The notes under the pieces were generated by a model. The model was not told the DNA's origin. It saw nothing but the letters and a program-made list of their open reading frames with translations, and did no database searches. This document shows, piece after piece, positions 1 through 8,978 of a stretch of DNA of 64,000 nucleotides (positions are counted from its first letter, which is position 1; each line of letters begins with the position of its first letter). The stretch spans positions 62,001 to 126,000 of the forward strand of contig NZ_MRCC01000015.1 in the NCBI RefSeq assembly GCF_001904655.1, in the 5' to 3' direction. Source of the stretch: Chroogloeocystis siderophila 5.2 s.c.1 (GTDB lineage: Bacteria; Cyanobacteriota; Cyanobacteriia; Cyanobacteriales; Chroococcidiopsidaceae). A program made the translations under genes and the position numbers.

Positions 1-259
1 CAAATATCAATGCATCGCGATAAAACTCAGCATATGCGGCTAATTTTTCTAGTAGTCTGGGTTGATGTTGCAATAAACCTGCATCAATTACTGCTAACAC
101 TTTTTTTGGGCTATTCTCCTCACAGGTAAGTACTTGCGCGAAAAGAGGATTATCTAACTCGAACAGCCCTTGTGTGAAATGAACATCATAATTAAATGTT
201 ACAGGAACACATTGCTTGAGCGAATGCACATTTGGTGCACCTTTTATCCCAATTGTCAT
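1..259 (-). CDS. eboD: EboD, 3-dehydroquinate synthase-like cyclase, N-terminal part only
   Basis: Open reading frame from an ATG at 259 that runs off the left edge, so only about 86 N-terminal residues are visible. It begins MTIGIKGAP and contains the phrase KKVLAVIDAGLL, which resembles the start of sugar-phosphate cyclases of the 3-dehydroquinate synthase superfamily. On sequence alone the fragment would be hard to name. The call rests on its place, 13 bases after the UbiA-like eboC stop and behind eboA and eboB on the same strand, which is the known ebo gene order. The family is thought to make or modify a cyclitol-like metabolite, but its substrate is unknown. eboE and eboF would be expected beyond the edge. 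Confidence 0.75.
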   Translation of the reverse strand, partial: MTIGIKGAPNVHSLKQCVPVTFNYDVHFTQGLFELDNPLFAQVLTCEENSPKKVLAVIDAGLLQHQPRLLEKLAAYAEFYRDALIF

Positions 260-272
260 AATTATTGTTAAA

Positions 273-1184
273 TTACGTAACAGCAAAAATTTGAGCTAAA
301 CTCAACGAAATTGGTAGTAAACCGAGAACCAGCAAGCCATAAGGTAAACCTGCAAAACCTGCTGCGATCGCCGCATCTAAAACGATCAGCGACAACACAC
401 CCGCTTTAACTGCGGTACGAATATTTGCCGGAGTTGCTTCGCGCCAAGCTTGCACAAATGCAGGAATAACACGCCAAGCAAATAATACAATCAAAGGTAA
501 AGCCACAAGTGTTTGATATTCTGGTATTAACCCTAGCGTTAAGACTCCACTTATCACTCCTGCAATCAGCACCAATGCAGCAATTCCAGTACGATTGTTT
601 CCCCCGTGAACTTCGCCTTGACTAATTAGGGTAATTGCAGCGATGTAAGCAATTGGAATTATTGCTAAAAACCACAATTGTTCTACCATCGCCGGAACCG
701 CACTCACACCTAGTAGCAGATTTCCACCGCGACAGATTCCCATATTAATAGGACCAAAAATATTATGGTGTTTGCTAAAGGCATCGTAGACAATCGCTGC
801 GAAAGCAACCGTCGTAGCAATCACAAGGCTTGTAACTGAAACTTGGGTAGCGGCGACAATACCAAGAACTAAAAGAAGAGTTCCTAAAGCGATCGCATTT
901 TGTTTAGCAATCATACCACTAGGTATCGGTCGCTCTGGGCGTTCTTGCGCGTCTAATTCGGCATCAAAGACATCATTAAAAACAACACCACCGCCGTACA
1001 AACCACTGGTTGCAACTAATAGCCAGACTAATGACATATCTACTTGTTGCCATAATCCTGAACCGGATGCCGCAAAACCAACTAAAATATCTGCCCAAGC
1101 TGTAACAATATTTGCAGGGCGCATAAGTTGCAAATAAGCCCAACTTTGGCTTTTCGCTGCTTGCAACATTGGTGTCTCTCTCAA
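273..1184 (-). CDS. eboC: EboC, UbiA-like membrane prenyltransferase
   Basis: A 303-residue integral membrane protein with about eight hydrophobic segments. It carries the first Asp-rich motif of UbiA-type prenyltransferases (NDVFDAELDAQ, about residues 70-80), followed by ERPIPSG. The second motif region reads YDAFSKHHNIFGPINMGICRG and lacks a clear second DxxxD, as expected of a UbiA-like rather than a canonical UbiA enzyme. It sits between eboB and eboD, all co-directional. The ebo cluster has been linked to movement of the sunscreen precursor of scytonemin to the periplasm in Nostoc and also occurs in eustigmatophyte plastids (established literature). The actual reaction of EboC is not known. 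The start is the ATG at 1184. Confidence 0.87.
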   Translation of the reverse strand: MRETPMLQAAKSQSWAYLQLMRPANIVTAWADILVGFAASGSGLWQQVDMSLVWLLVATSGLYGGGVVFNDVFDAELDAQERPERPIPSGMIAKQNAIALGTLLLVLGIVAATQVSVTSLVIATTVAFAAIVYDAFSKHHNIFGPINMGICRGGNLLLGVSAVPAMVEQLWFLAIIPIAYIAAITLISQGEVHGGNNRTGIAALVLIAGVISGVLTLGLIPEYQTLVALPLIVLFAWRVIPAFVQAWREATPANIRTAVKAGVLSLIVLDAAIAAGFAGLPYGLLVLGLLPISLSLAQIFAVT

Positions 1185-1187
1185 TGC

Positions 1188-1213
1188 TAATGGTTAATTG
1201 GTAATTGGTATTA
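1188..1213. repeat. TTGGTAA-type short tandem repeat (STRR-like)
   Basis: The eboB-eboC gap holds TGGTTAATTGGTAATTGGTA, a run of near-heptamers. Similar runs stand at 2151-2180 (eboA-eboB gap), 19109-19132 (TTGCTAA form, ndhI-ndhG gap) and 37986-38012. Such runs are common in cyanobacterial intergenic DNA. No coding function is seen. Confidence 0.6.
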
Positions 1214-1241
1214 CCTGATACTGAAAAATAAAATTGAACTC

Positions 1242-2147
1242 TTACTCAATCAAGATCTGATCGCGGCTAGCTTCGACGACGGGTGTTTGTCCGCGTAAAA
1301 CTGAGTTACCGTAGTACAGTTCGCGTTGGTCGATTGTCGATGTTAGCCAGTCACTTTCACTGAATTGATGACTTTGGCTGTATGCTGCTAGGGCATTTTC
1401 GTAACATACTGCCTTAACGTGTGCTTCAGGAATTCCGCGTTCTAGCATCAATTGTGCGGTTTTTGGGACAGCTAATGGATCGCTAACACCCCAATCCGCG
1501 CTACTATCAACAATAATGCGATCGCATCCGTACTGACGAACAATTTCAACCATCCGTGCATTACCCATTTTGGTGTGCGGATAAATTGTAAACGCTGCCC
1601 AAAATCCTCGTGCTAATACTTCTTCTACAGTTTCTTCGTTGTTATGGTCAATAATCACTCGTGATGGTGCTAAACCATATTCAATACAGCGATCCATACT
1701 TTGACTAGCACCAGCTTTTTTGTTGCGATGCGGCGTATGAATCAACACCAACATATCGAGTTCTTGGGCGAGTTCGAGTTGTTGGCAAAAGTATTTATCT
1801 TCTGCTGGTGTCATATCGTCATAGCCAATTTCACCGATCGCCACGACTCCCTCTTTACACGCGTACAATGGCAACAGTTCCATCACTGCTGCGGCTAAAG
1901 CTTCGTTGTTTGCTTCTTTTGGGTTTAAGCCAATCGTACAATAGTGCTGAATTCCAAATTGACTGGCGCGAAAGCGTTCCCAACCAATTAAACTACTGAA
2001 GTAATCTTTAAACGATCCAGAACTAGTACGCGGTTGTCCTAACCAAAACGACGGTTCAATGACGGCGACAACACCATACTCGCGCATCACCATGTAGTCA
2101 TAGGTTGTCCGCGAAACCATGTGGATATGAGGATCGATGAACATCAT
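1242..2147 (-). CDS. eboB: EboB, TatD-like metal-dependent hydrolase
   Basis: A 301-residue TIM-barrel hydrolase of the amidohydrolase/TatD type. Visible metal-site features are DPHIHM at residues 5-10, GEIGY near 105, IHTPHRN near 137, IIDHNN near 165 and VDSSADWG near 213. Length and motifs fit EboB, which is distinct from the DNase TatD proper. It lies 54 bases after eboA and 57 before eboC, with TTGGTAA-type repeats in both gaps, and is probably transcribed with them. The substrate is unknown. The protein has no signal peptide, so it should act in the cytoplasm. Confidence 0.87.
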   Translation of the reverse strand: MMFIDPHIHMVSRTTYDYMVMREYGVVAVIEPSFWLGQPRTSSGSFKDYFSSLIGWERFRASQFGIQHYCTIGLNPKEANNEALAAAVMELLPLYACKEGVVAIGEIGYDDMTPAEDKYFCQQLELAQELDMLVLIHTPHRNKKAGASQSMDRCIEYGLAPSRVIIDHNNEETVEEVLARGFWAAFTIYPHTKMGNARMVEIVRQYGCDRIIVDSSADWGVSDPLAVPKTAQLMLERGIPEAHVKAVCYENALAAYSQSHQFSESDWLTSTIDQRELYYGNSVLRGQTPVVEASRDQILIE

Positions 2148-2201
2148 AGGAAAATTGGTAATGGGTAATGAGTAATTGATGAAAATGACAGCGGATTAGT
2201 T

Positions 2202-3101
2202 TCATGTGTCAGCGCCGAGGCGATCGCGGCTAAAGCTACTCCACGTTAAATCGCCCTGAAGAATTGCAGCTTGTAAATGAGGATAACGTGCTAGTAATTC
2301 TTTGGCTTGTGGTAGTGGAGAGTGCGCACACGCTAGGGCTGCGGCTTCTTGCTGCACAATATCATCAACTTGTAAGACTTTTGCCAAAGCTTGTAACTCG
2401 GTGTCGGTGTATCCTACAAATCGCCATAGTTCAGGTGTTACACTGCGTTTTGCTGCCCAGCGTTCACGCGCATAATCTACAAGCATTTTCCCTAACTCTG
2501 GGTTAGCGCGGCGATCGCTATTATGAATAAGATACAACGGACTACCCACAAACACTGCTTTGAGGATCATTTGATTCCAAGCCAGATCGTCAAAATACTC
2601 TGCTGGGTAAGGATTACGTAAAGCAACAGCATTGAATACGCTTGTCATATTACTGCGTACTCCCTCGGCGGCTCTAGCGTAATGCTTTTCTGGATGCGGC
2701 ATTAAAGGTAAACTTTGATACAGCGCAATCAACTCTCTGACATCCGCAGTTGTGAAAACTTGTTCGAGTGTCCAAAGATATTTCTCAATATCTGCATGCG
2801 GCAAAGACAAAACTATCCATGTTCGCCCTACTTGATCCACACTCCAATGTTGAGGATTCCAGCCTGGGCGAATTGCTGCGGCTGCGCGTAAATCCTGTGT
2901 TGATAAAGTTAATTGCTGCTTACCGAGATATCGAGGGACTGCACTAAACGCTGTATAAAAGAGTCGTTGCATCGCCCCTTGGCTAATCTGGTTTGTTTTT
3001 TCTTCTAGCCAAATTAACGCTTCGTGAGAAATCTGCCTAGATAAGCAGTTGTGCAGCAATTCGATTGCCTGAGTCACATCGTAGTCAGTTCTTAAGTTCA
3101 T
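2202..3101 (-). CDS. eboA: EboA, metabolite traffic protein
   Basis: A 299-residue soluble, helix-rich protein that matches the EboA family in size and gene position (first gene of eboABCD). It has no catalytic motif that I can recognise and no signal peptide. Typical family phrases are the central HPEKHYARAAEGVRSN and the later LAWNQMILKAVFVG. The start ATG at 3101 follows a long non-coding stretch, so the operon promoter probably lies between 3102 and about 3500. The role of EboA is unknown beyond the genetic link of the cluster to export of a metabolite to the periplasm. The name rests on family resemblance plus operon order. Confidence 0.85.
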   Translation of the reverse strand: MNLRTDYDVTQAIELLHNCLSRQISHEALIWLEEKTNQISQGAMQRLFYTAFSAVPRYLGKQQLTLSTQDLRAAAAIRPGWNPQHWSVDQVGRTWIVLSLPHADIEKYLWTLEQVFTTADVRELIALYQSLPLMPHPEKHYARAAEGVRSNMTSVFNAVALRNPYPAEYFDDLAWNQMILKAVFVGSPLYLIHNSDRRANPELGKMLVDYARERWAAKRSVTPELWRFVGYTDTELQALAKVLQVDDIVQQEAAALACAHSPLPQAKELLARYPHLQAAILQGDLTWSSFSRDRLGADT

Positions 3102-3992
3102 AAAACTTATTTAGTTACTTACTTATTTAAATTGCTTACGAAACTATTTGTGTGACATCCATAGCGCACTAAAGGCTCTTTATATTTCTGCTAGGCTCAG
3201 AATGATGAAATTGTAGTTCTTAGGAAAGAATTATGGCGTAACAAAACCTATACTCGAAAAGCCTTTCCCACTAATGTAAAATGATTCTGCTGGAGATTGC
3301 GCGGTTTAGCAATCTTGGCTACCGATACCAATTAAAACTCTGTGCACAAAACACTGAACTATGCAGAACCCATTTCCAGTTGAATCGTAACTCATTTTAT
3401 TTAATAATTCTTTACTTAACAAACTTATACTTGAATTTTTAGTATAGTACAATCCCTTTTTTAGAGAGAATTAAGTGTTTATACTAGTAAAAAACACCTG
3501 CGGTACACAACGATCGCTGAGATCTGTGCTGACCTAGACGTAACAACTTTTGGGCAAAACAGTACTAAGGTTGTGCCACTCTCGATAAGAATGCGATGGC
3601 TAATGCCAAAATTTGACAGCGAAATACCAAAAGCAGTGTGTTTGCAATCCACTCTCTACACCAAAAGAAAGGGCGTGCATATTTTTTTTGCTTGCTGCTG
3701 ATAAGTAGGTAGTCAGCGCGTTGAGGAGTAATAGCTTTTATAGCCAGCAACCAAAAGAGTGGTTGCTTTAAATTTGTGATTTGTACTTATCGTAGCCAAC
3801 TACTTTGAAATAGATATGTATATTTTCTGGATTTGTTGACAATCAACTTATTACTTCCTAAAAATGACTCATTTTAATTATGTTAAAAGGTGATTATTAA
3901 AATAATCACCTTGGATTAAAGTAGGAAAATAATGTTTAAATTTGCTATGTCGCAACTAAATTTAAATCCTACTTGTATTCAATAAAGCTCAT
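3102..3992. other. Divergent intergenic region between eboA and the sigma-factor gene
   Basis: This 890-base AT-rich stretch separates the outward-reading eboA (minus) and the sigma-like gene (plus), so it must hold promoters for both. One partly palindromic site, with GTGTTT and AAACAC around TACTAGTA, lies at 3476-3498 and could be an operator or hairpin. A 61-codon minus-strand frame at 3565-3750 has no family resemblance. I see no RNA gene. Confidence 0.5.
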
Positions 3993-4634
3993 ATGGATCA
4001 ACTGGAAGCGAAAATACGCGAATTAGTTACAACAACTTGCCAATATAAGCACAATAGTCTAGAACGACAGCAAGGTTTAACAAAGATTGTGCGCATGATA
4101 GTTAAATCAGGCAAACTTTGGAAAGATAGTTCTCTTTATTATGAAGATGCACTACAGAAAACTTGGCTATATTTTTGTCGCAATTTGTGTGAAGCAAATA
4201 CAGGGGAAAAGTATGATCCAAATCGCAGTAGTGTAATCACCTGGTTAAATGCTTATCTAAGGCGAAGGTTACAAGATTTCCGTGAAGAAGAATATGAAAT
4301 TCGCTCTCGTACAGCTTTAGGTAAAATTGTGGAAGAAGGTGAGGTAATTGATCTGATCGCCACTTTACCAGCGCCACCAGATATTCCACCGATTCTTGAA
4401 ATAACGATAACTTGGGCAAAAGCTGATACTGATGGAGAGTTACGCCGCGTTCATATTCAAGGTCATCCGCACGTGAATTGTCAAGTATTAATACTCCGGA
4501 GGTTGCCTCCCGAAACAAGTTGGGAAAAATTGTCAGAAGAATATGGGCTTTCGATTTCGACTTTAACAAGTTTTTATCGCCGACAATGTCTTCCTCGTTT
4601 ACGTAAATTTGGCGAAACGCAAGGGTATTTATAA
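3993..4634 (+). CDS. Sigma-70-like (ECF-type) RNA polymerase sigma factor
   Basis: A 213-residue protein with a two-part sigma layout. The region-2-like part is around residues 45-95 (YYEDALQKTWLYFCRNL, then YDPNRSSVITWLNAYLRRRL). The C-terminal region-4-like helix-turn-helix is around residues 175-205 (EKLSEEYGLSISTLTSFYRR). This divergent cyanobacterial sigma type is usually found next to DUF1822 and CHAT genes, as here. The acidic linker (IVEEGEVIDLIATLPAPPD) separates the two parts. It is the first gene of the plus-strand arm and probably directs transcription of the island or part of it, which is an inference. No separate anti-sigma gene is recognisable, so a neighbour such as DUF1822 or the CHAT protein may do that job. 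Start ATG at 3993, with no strong ribosome site. Confidence 0.8.
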   Translation: MDQLEAKIRELVTTTCQYKHNSLERQQGLTKIVRMIVKSGKLWKDSSLYYEDALQKTWLYFCRNLCEANTGEKYDPNRSSVITWLNAYLRRRLQDFREEEYEIRSRTALGKIVEEGEVIDLIATLPAPPDIPPILEITITWAKADTDGELRRVHIQGHPHVNCQVLILRRLPPETSWEKLSEEYGLSISTLTSFYRRQCLPRLRKFGETQGYL

Positions 4635-4761
4635 AGAATAGATTAACAATAAAAATTGAGGTTTACTAGTTCTTGAATCTTTTGCAAGAATTGATCAAAC
4701 TCAATCTACTAAAACTAAGTATTTAATTAGTAAAAAAATAGATGAAAAAAGAATCTAGATT

Positions 4762-5739
4762 ATGACTAAAAACATGAATCGAATACAAGATTTTTCGTTA
4801 ACTTTACCTATTACGGAGGCAGCACGAGACACTGCCCAAGCTTTTACGCATCAAGTAGAGTTTTCCCCAAAGAAAGTAGAGCAAGTTAGGCTAAATACAC
4901 TGGCAGTTTGTGTTGTAAACAACTATTTGAATATGATGGGTATCGACACAAATATTTCGGCTGGTGATAGTTGGAACCCTGTCTTGCGGTTATGTGCTGA
5001 TATTGCTGACTTAGAAGTTTCAGGAATTGGGCGCTTAGAGTGTCGTTGGGTGCGATCGCCTGCCAAGCAGTGCAATATTCCACCAGAAGTGTGGGAAGAC
5101 CGCATTGGATATATTGTTGTGCAGTTTGACGAAGCACTCCGCGAAGCGACGTTATTAGGATTTACACCACGTGCGATCGCGCAGTTGCCAATCGATCAAT
5201 TACAACCCCTCGAAGACTTACTTGCGCACTTGAGTCACCTCAAACTTAGAACCGCTGAGAATCAGCAACCAATTGTGCAATTAAACCATTGGTTTAATCA
5301 TGTCTTTGAAACAGGATGGCATGAGGTTGAAACGATTTTAGGACCAGCACGCGCTAACTTGGCATTTAGTTTCCGTCGGTCTGATACAGCTATAGGCGGA
5401 ACCAATGAGAATCGCGCAGATCGTATCCGACGCGCCAAGTTGATCGATCTCGGAGTGCAACTCGCAGGTCATGCGGTTGCGTTGATTGTCGAACTGCGAT
5501 CGCTACCTGAGCAAAAGGTCGATATTTTACTACAAGTTCATCCCGCAGGAAGTCAAATCTATTTACCGCCGCAACTTCAGCTAGCTGTTTTAGATGCTAC
5601 TGAGCAACTTTTCCTTGAAGCTCAAGCAAGAAAAGCCGATAATTATATTCAATTACAGTTTAGTGGAAAACCTGGAGAAAAGTTTAGTGTCAAAGTAGCG
5701 CTTGGTAACGTCAGTTTTATAGAAAATTTCATTATTTAA
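4762..5739 (+). CDS. DUF1822 family protein
   Basis: A 325-residue soluble protein with no signal peptide or membrane segment. The N-terminal half carries the family pattern, FSLTLPITEAARDTAQAF at residues 10-27, then LAVCVVNNYLNMMGIDTN at about 47-64. The later part has VQLAGHAVALIVELRSLPEQKVDILLQVHP. DUF1822 proteins are common in cyanobacteria and are nearly always next to sigma-like and CHAT/CHASE2 genes, but no biochemical role is known. It lies 127 bases after the sigma-like gene and 30 before the CHAT-CHASE2 gene. By position it might hold or regulate the sigma factor, or act as the substrate or adaptor of the CHAT protease. Both ideas are inference. Confidence 0.8.
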   Translation: MTKNMNRIQDFSLTLPITEAARDTAQAFTHQVEFSPKKVEQVRLNTLAVCVVNNYLNMMGIDTNISAGDSWNPVLRLCADIADLEVSGIGRLECRWVRSPAKQCNIPPEVWEDRIGYIVVQFDEALREATLLGFTPRAIAQLPIDQLQPLEDLLAHLSHLKLRTAENQQPIVQLNHWFNHVFETGWHEVETILGPARANLAFSFRRSDTAIGGTNENRADRIRRAKLIDLGVQLAGHAVALIVELRSLPEQKVDILLQVHPAGSQIYLPPQLQLAVLDATEQLFLEAQARKADNYIQLQFSGKPGEKFSVKVALGNVSFIENFII

Positions 5740-5769
5740 TTTCATCTTTGCGCCCGCAGGAAGATTGTT

Positions 5770-8154
5770 GTGGCTAAGTTAGTTGTCTTGAAAGTAGGCG
5801 AAGGAAGCTTTGAGCAGGGATTTCCTGTCACAATGCAAATAGGAGAAGAAGGCGATGCTCCGGCGATCCAAACTTTAGGTAAATTGCCACCTGCTCCGGA
5901 AATTCCTCAGTACTACAATTGCTGGCAATCAGCGTATCTCTGTTTGGGATGGTCTACCCGCCTCGAAGCAAAACCTGTTCAAGTCACGAATGTCTCAGTT
6001 ATTGAAGATTGCTGGCACGCCGTACAAGTTTTACGCAACCGTTTAAATAGCTGGATACACTCCGAATCGTTTCGGGCAATTCGCGAAAAATGGCTAGAGA
6101 AATTATTGCCATCCGATGAACTTCGCGTGATTTTACAAACTGAAGATTTACTTTTGCAACGATTACCTTGGCACTTCTGCGATCTCTTCGAGCGTTACCC
6201 TAAAGCAGAACTTGCCTTCAGCGCCCCAGCCTACGAGCGCGTTAAACAAATCTCGCAAACCAAAGACAAAGTTAACATACTCGCGATTCTAGGCGATAGT
6301 ACCGGAATTGATACGCAAGCAGATCGAGCTTTATTCGAGCAATTACCAGGTGCGACGGTGCAGTTTCTCGTAGAACCGCAGCGTCAAGAACTTAATAATC
6401 AACTCTGGAGCCAAGGTTGGGATATTCTCTTTTTCGCAGGACATAGCTCCAGTTTAGTCGATGCAGATGGGCGAATTTGTATTAATCGCACCGATAGCTT
6501 ATCAATTAGCGATTTAAGATACGCGCTCAAAACTGCGGTAGCGCACGGATTAAAGCTAGCAATTTTTAATTCTTGTGATGGCTTAGGATTAGCACGCGAA
6601 CTTGCTAACTTGTATATTCCGCAAGTGATTGTAATGCGCGAACCAGTCCCCGACAAAGTCGCGCAAGAGTTTTTAAAGAATTTTCTCTACGCTTTTGCGG
6701 GCGGTCAGCCGTTTTATCTATCAGTCCGCGAAGCACGCGAGCGACTTCAAGGGTTAGAAGATGAGTATCCGTGTGCCAGTTGGTTACCGGTTATTTATCA
6801 AAATCCCGCAGAAACTCCACCGCTATGGAGCGCATTGTCGCGTCCAGTTAGTGTTAACACAAGTGGCAACAATCACAGCCGCCAGCGATCGCTCAAAAAA
6901 ATTGGCTCGCAACATCTGCGGAGGATGCTGCTGACGAGTGTTTTGGTAACGTCTGTAACGTGGGGATTGCAACAGTTGGGAGCATTTCAGCCACTCGAAC
7001 TCAAGGTTTTTGATCAGCTGATGCGCTTGCGTCCCCAGGAAGCAACTGATCCGCGATTATTGGTAGTTGCCATTACCGAAGAAGATTTCAAACTGCCAGA
7101 ACAGAAAAATCGCACAGGATCGATATCCGATCTAGCGCTAGCACGACTATTAGAGAAATTAGAGCAATATCAACCACGCGCGATCGGCTTGGATATTTAT
7201 CGTGAAGATCCGGTAAACCCTCAACTCAAAAATTTAGCGCAATATATGCAACAGAGCGATCGCTTTATTGCGGTGTGTAAAATAAATGAACCTACTGCGA
7301 GTGAAGATCCGAGTGTTGCTCCACCGCCCGAAGTTCCCGAAGCGCGTCAAGGATTTAGTGATGTTGTGCTTGACCCTGACGGTATTCTCCGGCGATATCT
7401 TGTCGCCGTTAATCCACATCCTGCCTCGATTTGCAGCGCGCCCTACGCCTTCAGCACGCAACTTACATTTCGTTATTTAGCTGCTGAGGGTATTTTTCCC
7501 CAATGGACACCTCAAGGGCATTTACAGCTAGGTAACGTTATTTTACCACGTTTACAACCACATACCGGAGGATATCAAACGATTGATACAGCTGGCTTTC
7601 AAATGTTACTCAACTATCGCTCTTACCGATCACCAGAGAATATTGCGAATAAAGTTACCTTAACTGATGTGTTACGGAATCGAATTCGACCTGATGATGT
7701 TAGAAATAGAATTGTTTTGATTGGTGTGACTGCCCCAAGTGTTGGTGATTATTTTGCGACCCCTTATAGTACGAGCAAAGGAGCATATCAGAAAATGGCA
7801 GGCGTGTTTGTCCATGCACAAATGGTTAGTCAGATGCTGAGTGCTGTCAAGAATCAGCGACCATCGTTATGGGTGTTACCCCAGGGGAGTGAACTTTTAT
7901 GGGTTTGGGGATGGTCAATTGTTGGTAGTGTGCTGGCTTGGCGCTATCGGTCAGTATTACATCTAGAGTTAGCATTAGCAATTACCCTTATCGTACTGTA
8001 CGCGCTGTGCTTTGCACTTTTTGCGTATCAAAGCTGTTGGGTGCCGTTTGTACCATCGACCTTGGCATTAATTGCGACTAGCGCTAGTATTGTTGTTCAA
8101 AATGCCTCGCAAAAACAGGGACAAAGTACAAAACTCTACGCAGAGAGTAATTAA
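5770..8154 (+). CDS. CHAT protease-CHASE2 sensor fusion protein
   Basis: A 794-residue protein starting at a GTG. Residues about 100-350 form a caspase-like CHAT domain with the expected dyad: His225 in FFAGHSSS and Cys269 in FNSCDG. A membrane segment at about 386-405 leads to a CHASE2 domain (about 410-700, beginning FDQLMRLRPQEATDPRLLVVAIT). Two or three further membrane segments fill residues about 700-780. CHASE2 domains usually face the periplasm and sense an unknown signal, so this order puts the protease in the cytoplasm and the sensor outside. It is 30 bases after DUF1822 and 2 bases before DUF928, so the four plus-strand genes look like one operon. The protease target is unknown. 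The catalytic residues appear intact. Confidence 0.88.
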   Translation: MAKLVVLKVGEGSFEQGFPVTMQIGEEGDAPAIQTLGKLPPAPEIPQYYNCWQSAYLCLGWSTRLEAKPVQVTNVSVIEDCWHAVQVLRNRLNSWIHSESFRAIREKWLEKLLPSDELRVILQTEDLLLQRLPWHFCDLFERYPKAELAFSAPAYERVKQISQTKDKVNILAILGDSTGIDTQADRALFEQLPGATVQFLVEPQRQELNNQLWSQGWDILFFAGHSSSLVDADGRICINRTDSLSISDLRYALKTAVAHGLKLAIFNSCDGLGLARELANLYIPQVIVMREPVPDKVAQEFLKNFLYAFAGGQPFYLSVREARERLQGLEDEYPCASWLPVIYQNPAETPPLWSALSRPVSVNTSGNNHSRQRSLKKIGSQHLRRMLLTSVLVTSVTWGLQQLGAFQPLELKVFDQLMRLRPQEATDPRLLVVAITEEDFKLPEQKNRTGSISDLALARLLEKLEQYQPRAIGLDIYREDPVNPQLKNLAQYMQQSDRFIAVCKINEPTASEDPSVAPPPEVPEARQGFSDVVLDPDGILRRYLVAVNPHPASICSAPYAFSTQLTFRYLAAEGIFPQWTPQGHLQLGNVILPRLQPHTGGYQTIDTAGFQMLLNYRSYRSPENIANKVTLTDVLRNRIRPDDVRNRIVLIGVTAPSVGDYFATPYSTSKGAYQKMAGVFVHAQMVSQMLSAVKNQRPSLWVLPQGSELLWVWGWSIVGSVLAWRYRSVLHLELALAITLIVLYALCFALFAYQSCWVPFVPSTLALIATSASIVVQNASQKQGQSTKLYAESN

Positions 8155-8156
8155 TT

Positions 8157-8978
8157 ATGATGGATGTGCGGTTTTGTCGATTTGCCCTGGTTGGGTGCGT
8201 TATTCTGAGCTTACTACCTACAAAAGTTAACTCTATTCCCCAAACAAATACCAAAGAAGTCTTAACAACGGCAACAGGACAAATCAACTTTGTTCCGCCT
8301 CCACCTCCAGCGGATATTGGCATTCCAGGCGATCGCACCGGTGCAGGAAGGCGCGGCTGTATCGCGAATAACTCTGCAACGCGCGATAAACAGCTAACAG
8401 CTGTAGTGCCAATTACCAAAGCTGCAAACGGCGTTGAGGTGGTGTGGGGGCTGACGAGTGCTGAGCGTCCTACACTCTGGTTTTACGTTCCATATCGCGC
8501 TCAGGACATACATTCAGCAAAGTTTGTTTTGCGCGCAGCAAACAATCGACTCGTTTATCAAACAACAGTTCCATTACCAGATAAGCCTGGAGTGATTAGT
8601 TTAACGCTACCGACAACCGTAGCGCCCTTAGAAATTGCCCAACAATATCACTGGTACTTCAACATCTACTGTGCCGAGCGTAAGCCACCGACGGCGGTAG
8701 TTCATGGCGGAGTTCAAAGACGAGCAATCACTCCTGCCCTTGCCAGCCAATTAGCACAAGCAACCCCACAAGAGCGTGCAGAACTCTACTTTGCGAACGG
8801 ATTTTGGTACGACGCAGTAACTGTACTTGGTGAACTGTACTATCGCAATCCAGTAAACATCGCCATAGCACAAAATTGGACGAATGTATTGCACTTTGTT
8901 GGCTTAGATGCGATCGCCACGGAACCAATTGCCTCGTGTTGTCAACTTATCCCTCAAAACTCATCACTCTTAAATTAA
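8157..8978 (+). CDS. DUF928 family exported protein
   Basis: A 273-residue protein with an N-terminal signal segment (RFALVGCVILSLLPTKVNS) and a proline-rich stretch (FVPPPPPADIG). The DUF928 core follows, beginning GRRGCIANN and continuing with LTAVVPITKAANG, PTLWFYVPY and WYFNIYCAER. It should act in the periplasm or at the outer membrane. The family has no known function but regularly accompanies CHAT, CHASE2 and two-partner secretion genes in cyanobacteria. It starts 2 bases after the CHAT-CHASE2 stop, so the two are probably translationally coupled. Its 3' end overlaps the stop of the opposing TPR-CHAT gene by 4 bases, with no room for separate terminators. Confidence 0.83.
   Translation: MMDVRFCRFALVGCVILSLLPTKVNSIPQTNTKEVLTTATGQINFVPPPPPADIGIPGDRTGAGRRGCIANNSATRDKQLTAVVPITKAANGVEVVWGLTSAERPTLWFYVPYRAQDIHSAKFVLRAANNRLVYQTTVPLPDKPGVISLTLPTTVAPLEIAQQYHWYFNIYCAERKPPTAVVHGGVQRRAITPALASQLAQATPQERAELYFANGFWYDAVTVLGELYYRNPVNIAIAQNWTNVLHFVGLDAIATEPIASCCQLIPQNSSLLN

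Noticed and set aside
3565-3750. 61-codon minus-strand frame between eboA and the sigma-like gene
   Set aside because: No family resemblance, no ribosome site, low-complexity composition and position inside a promoter region.
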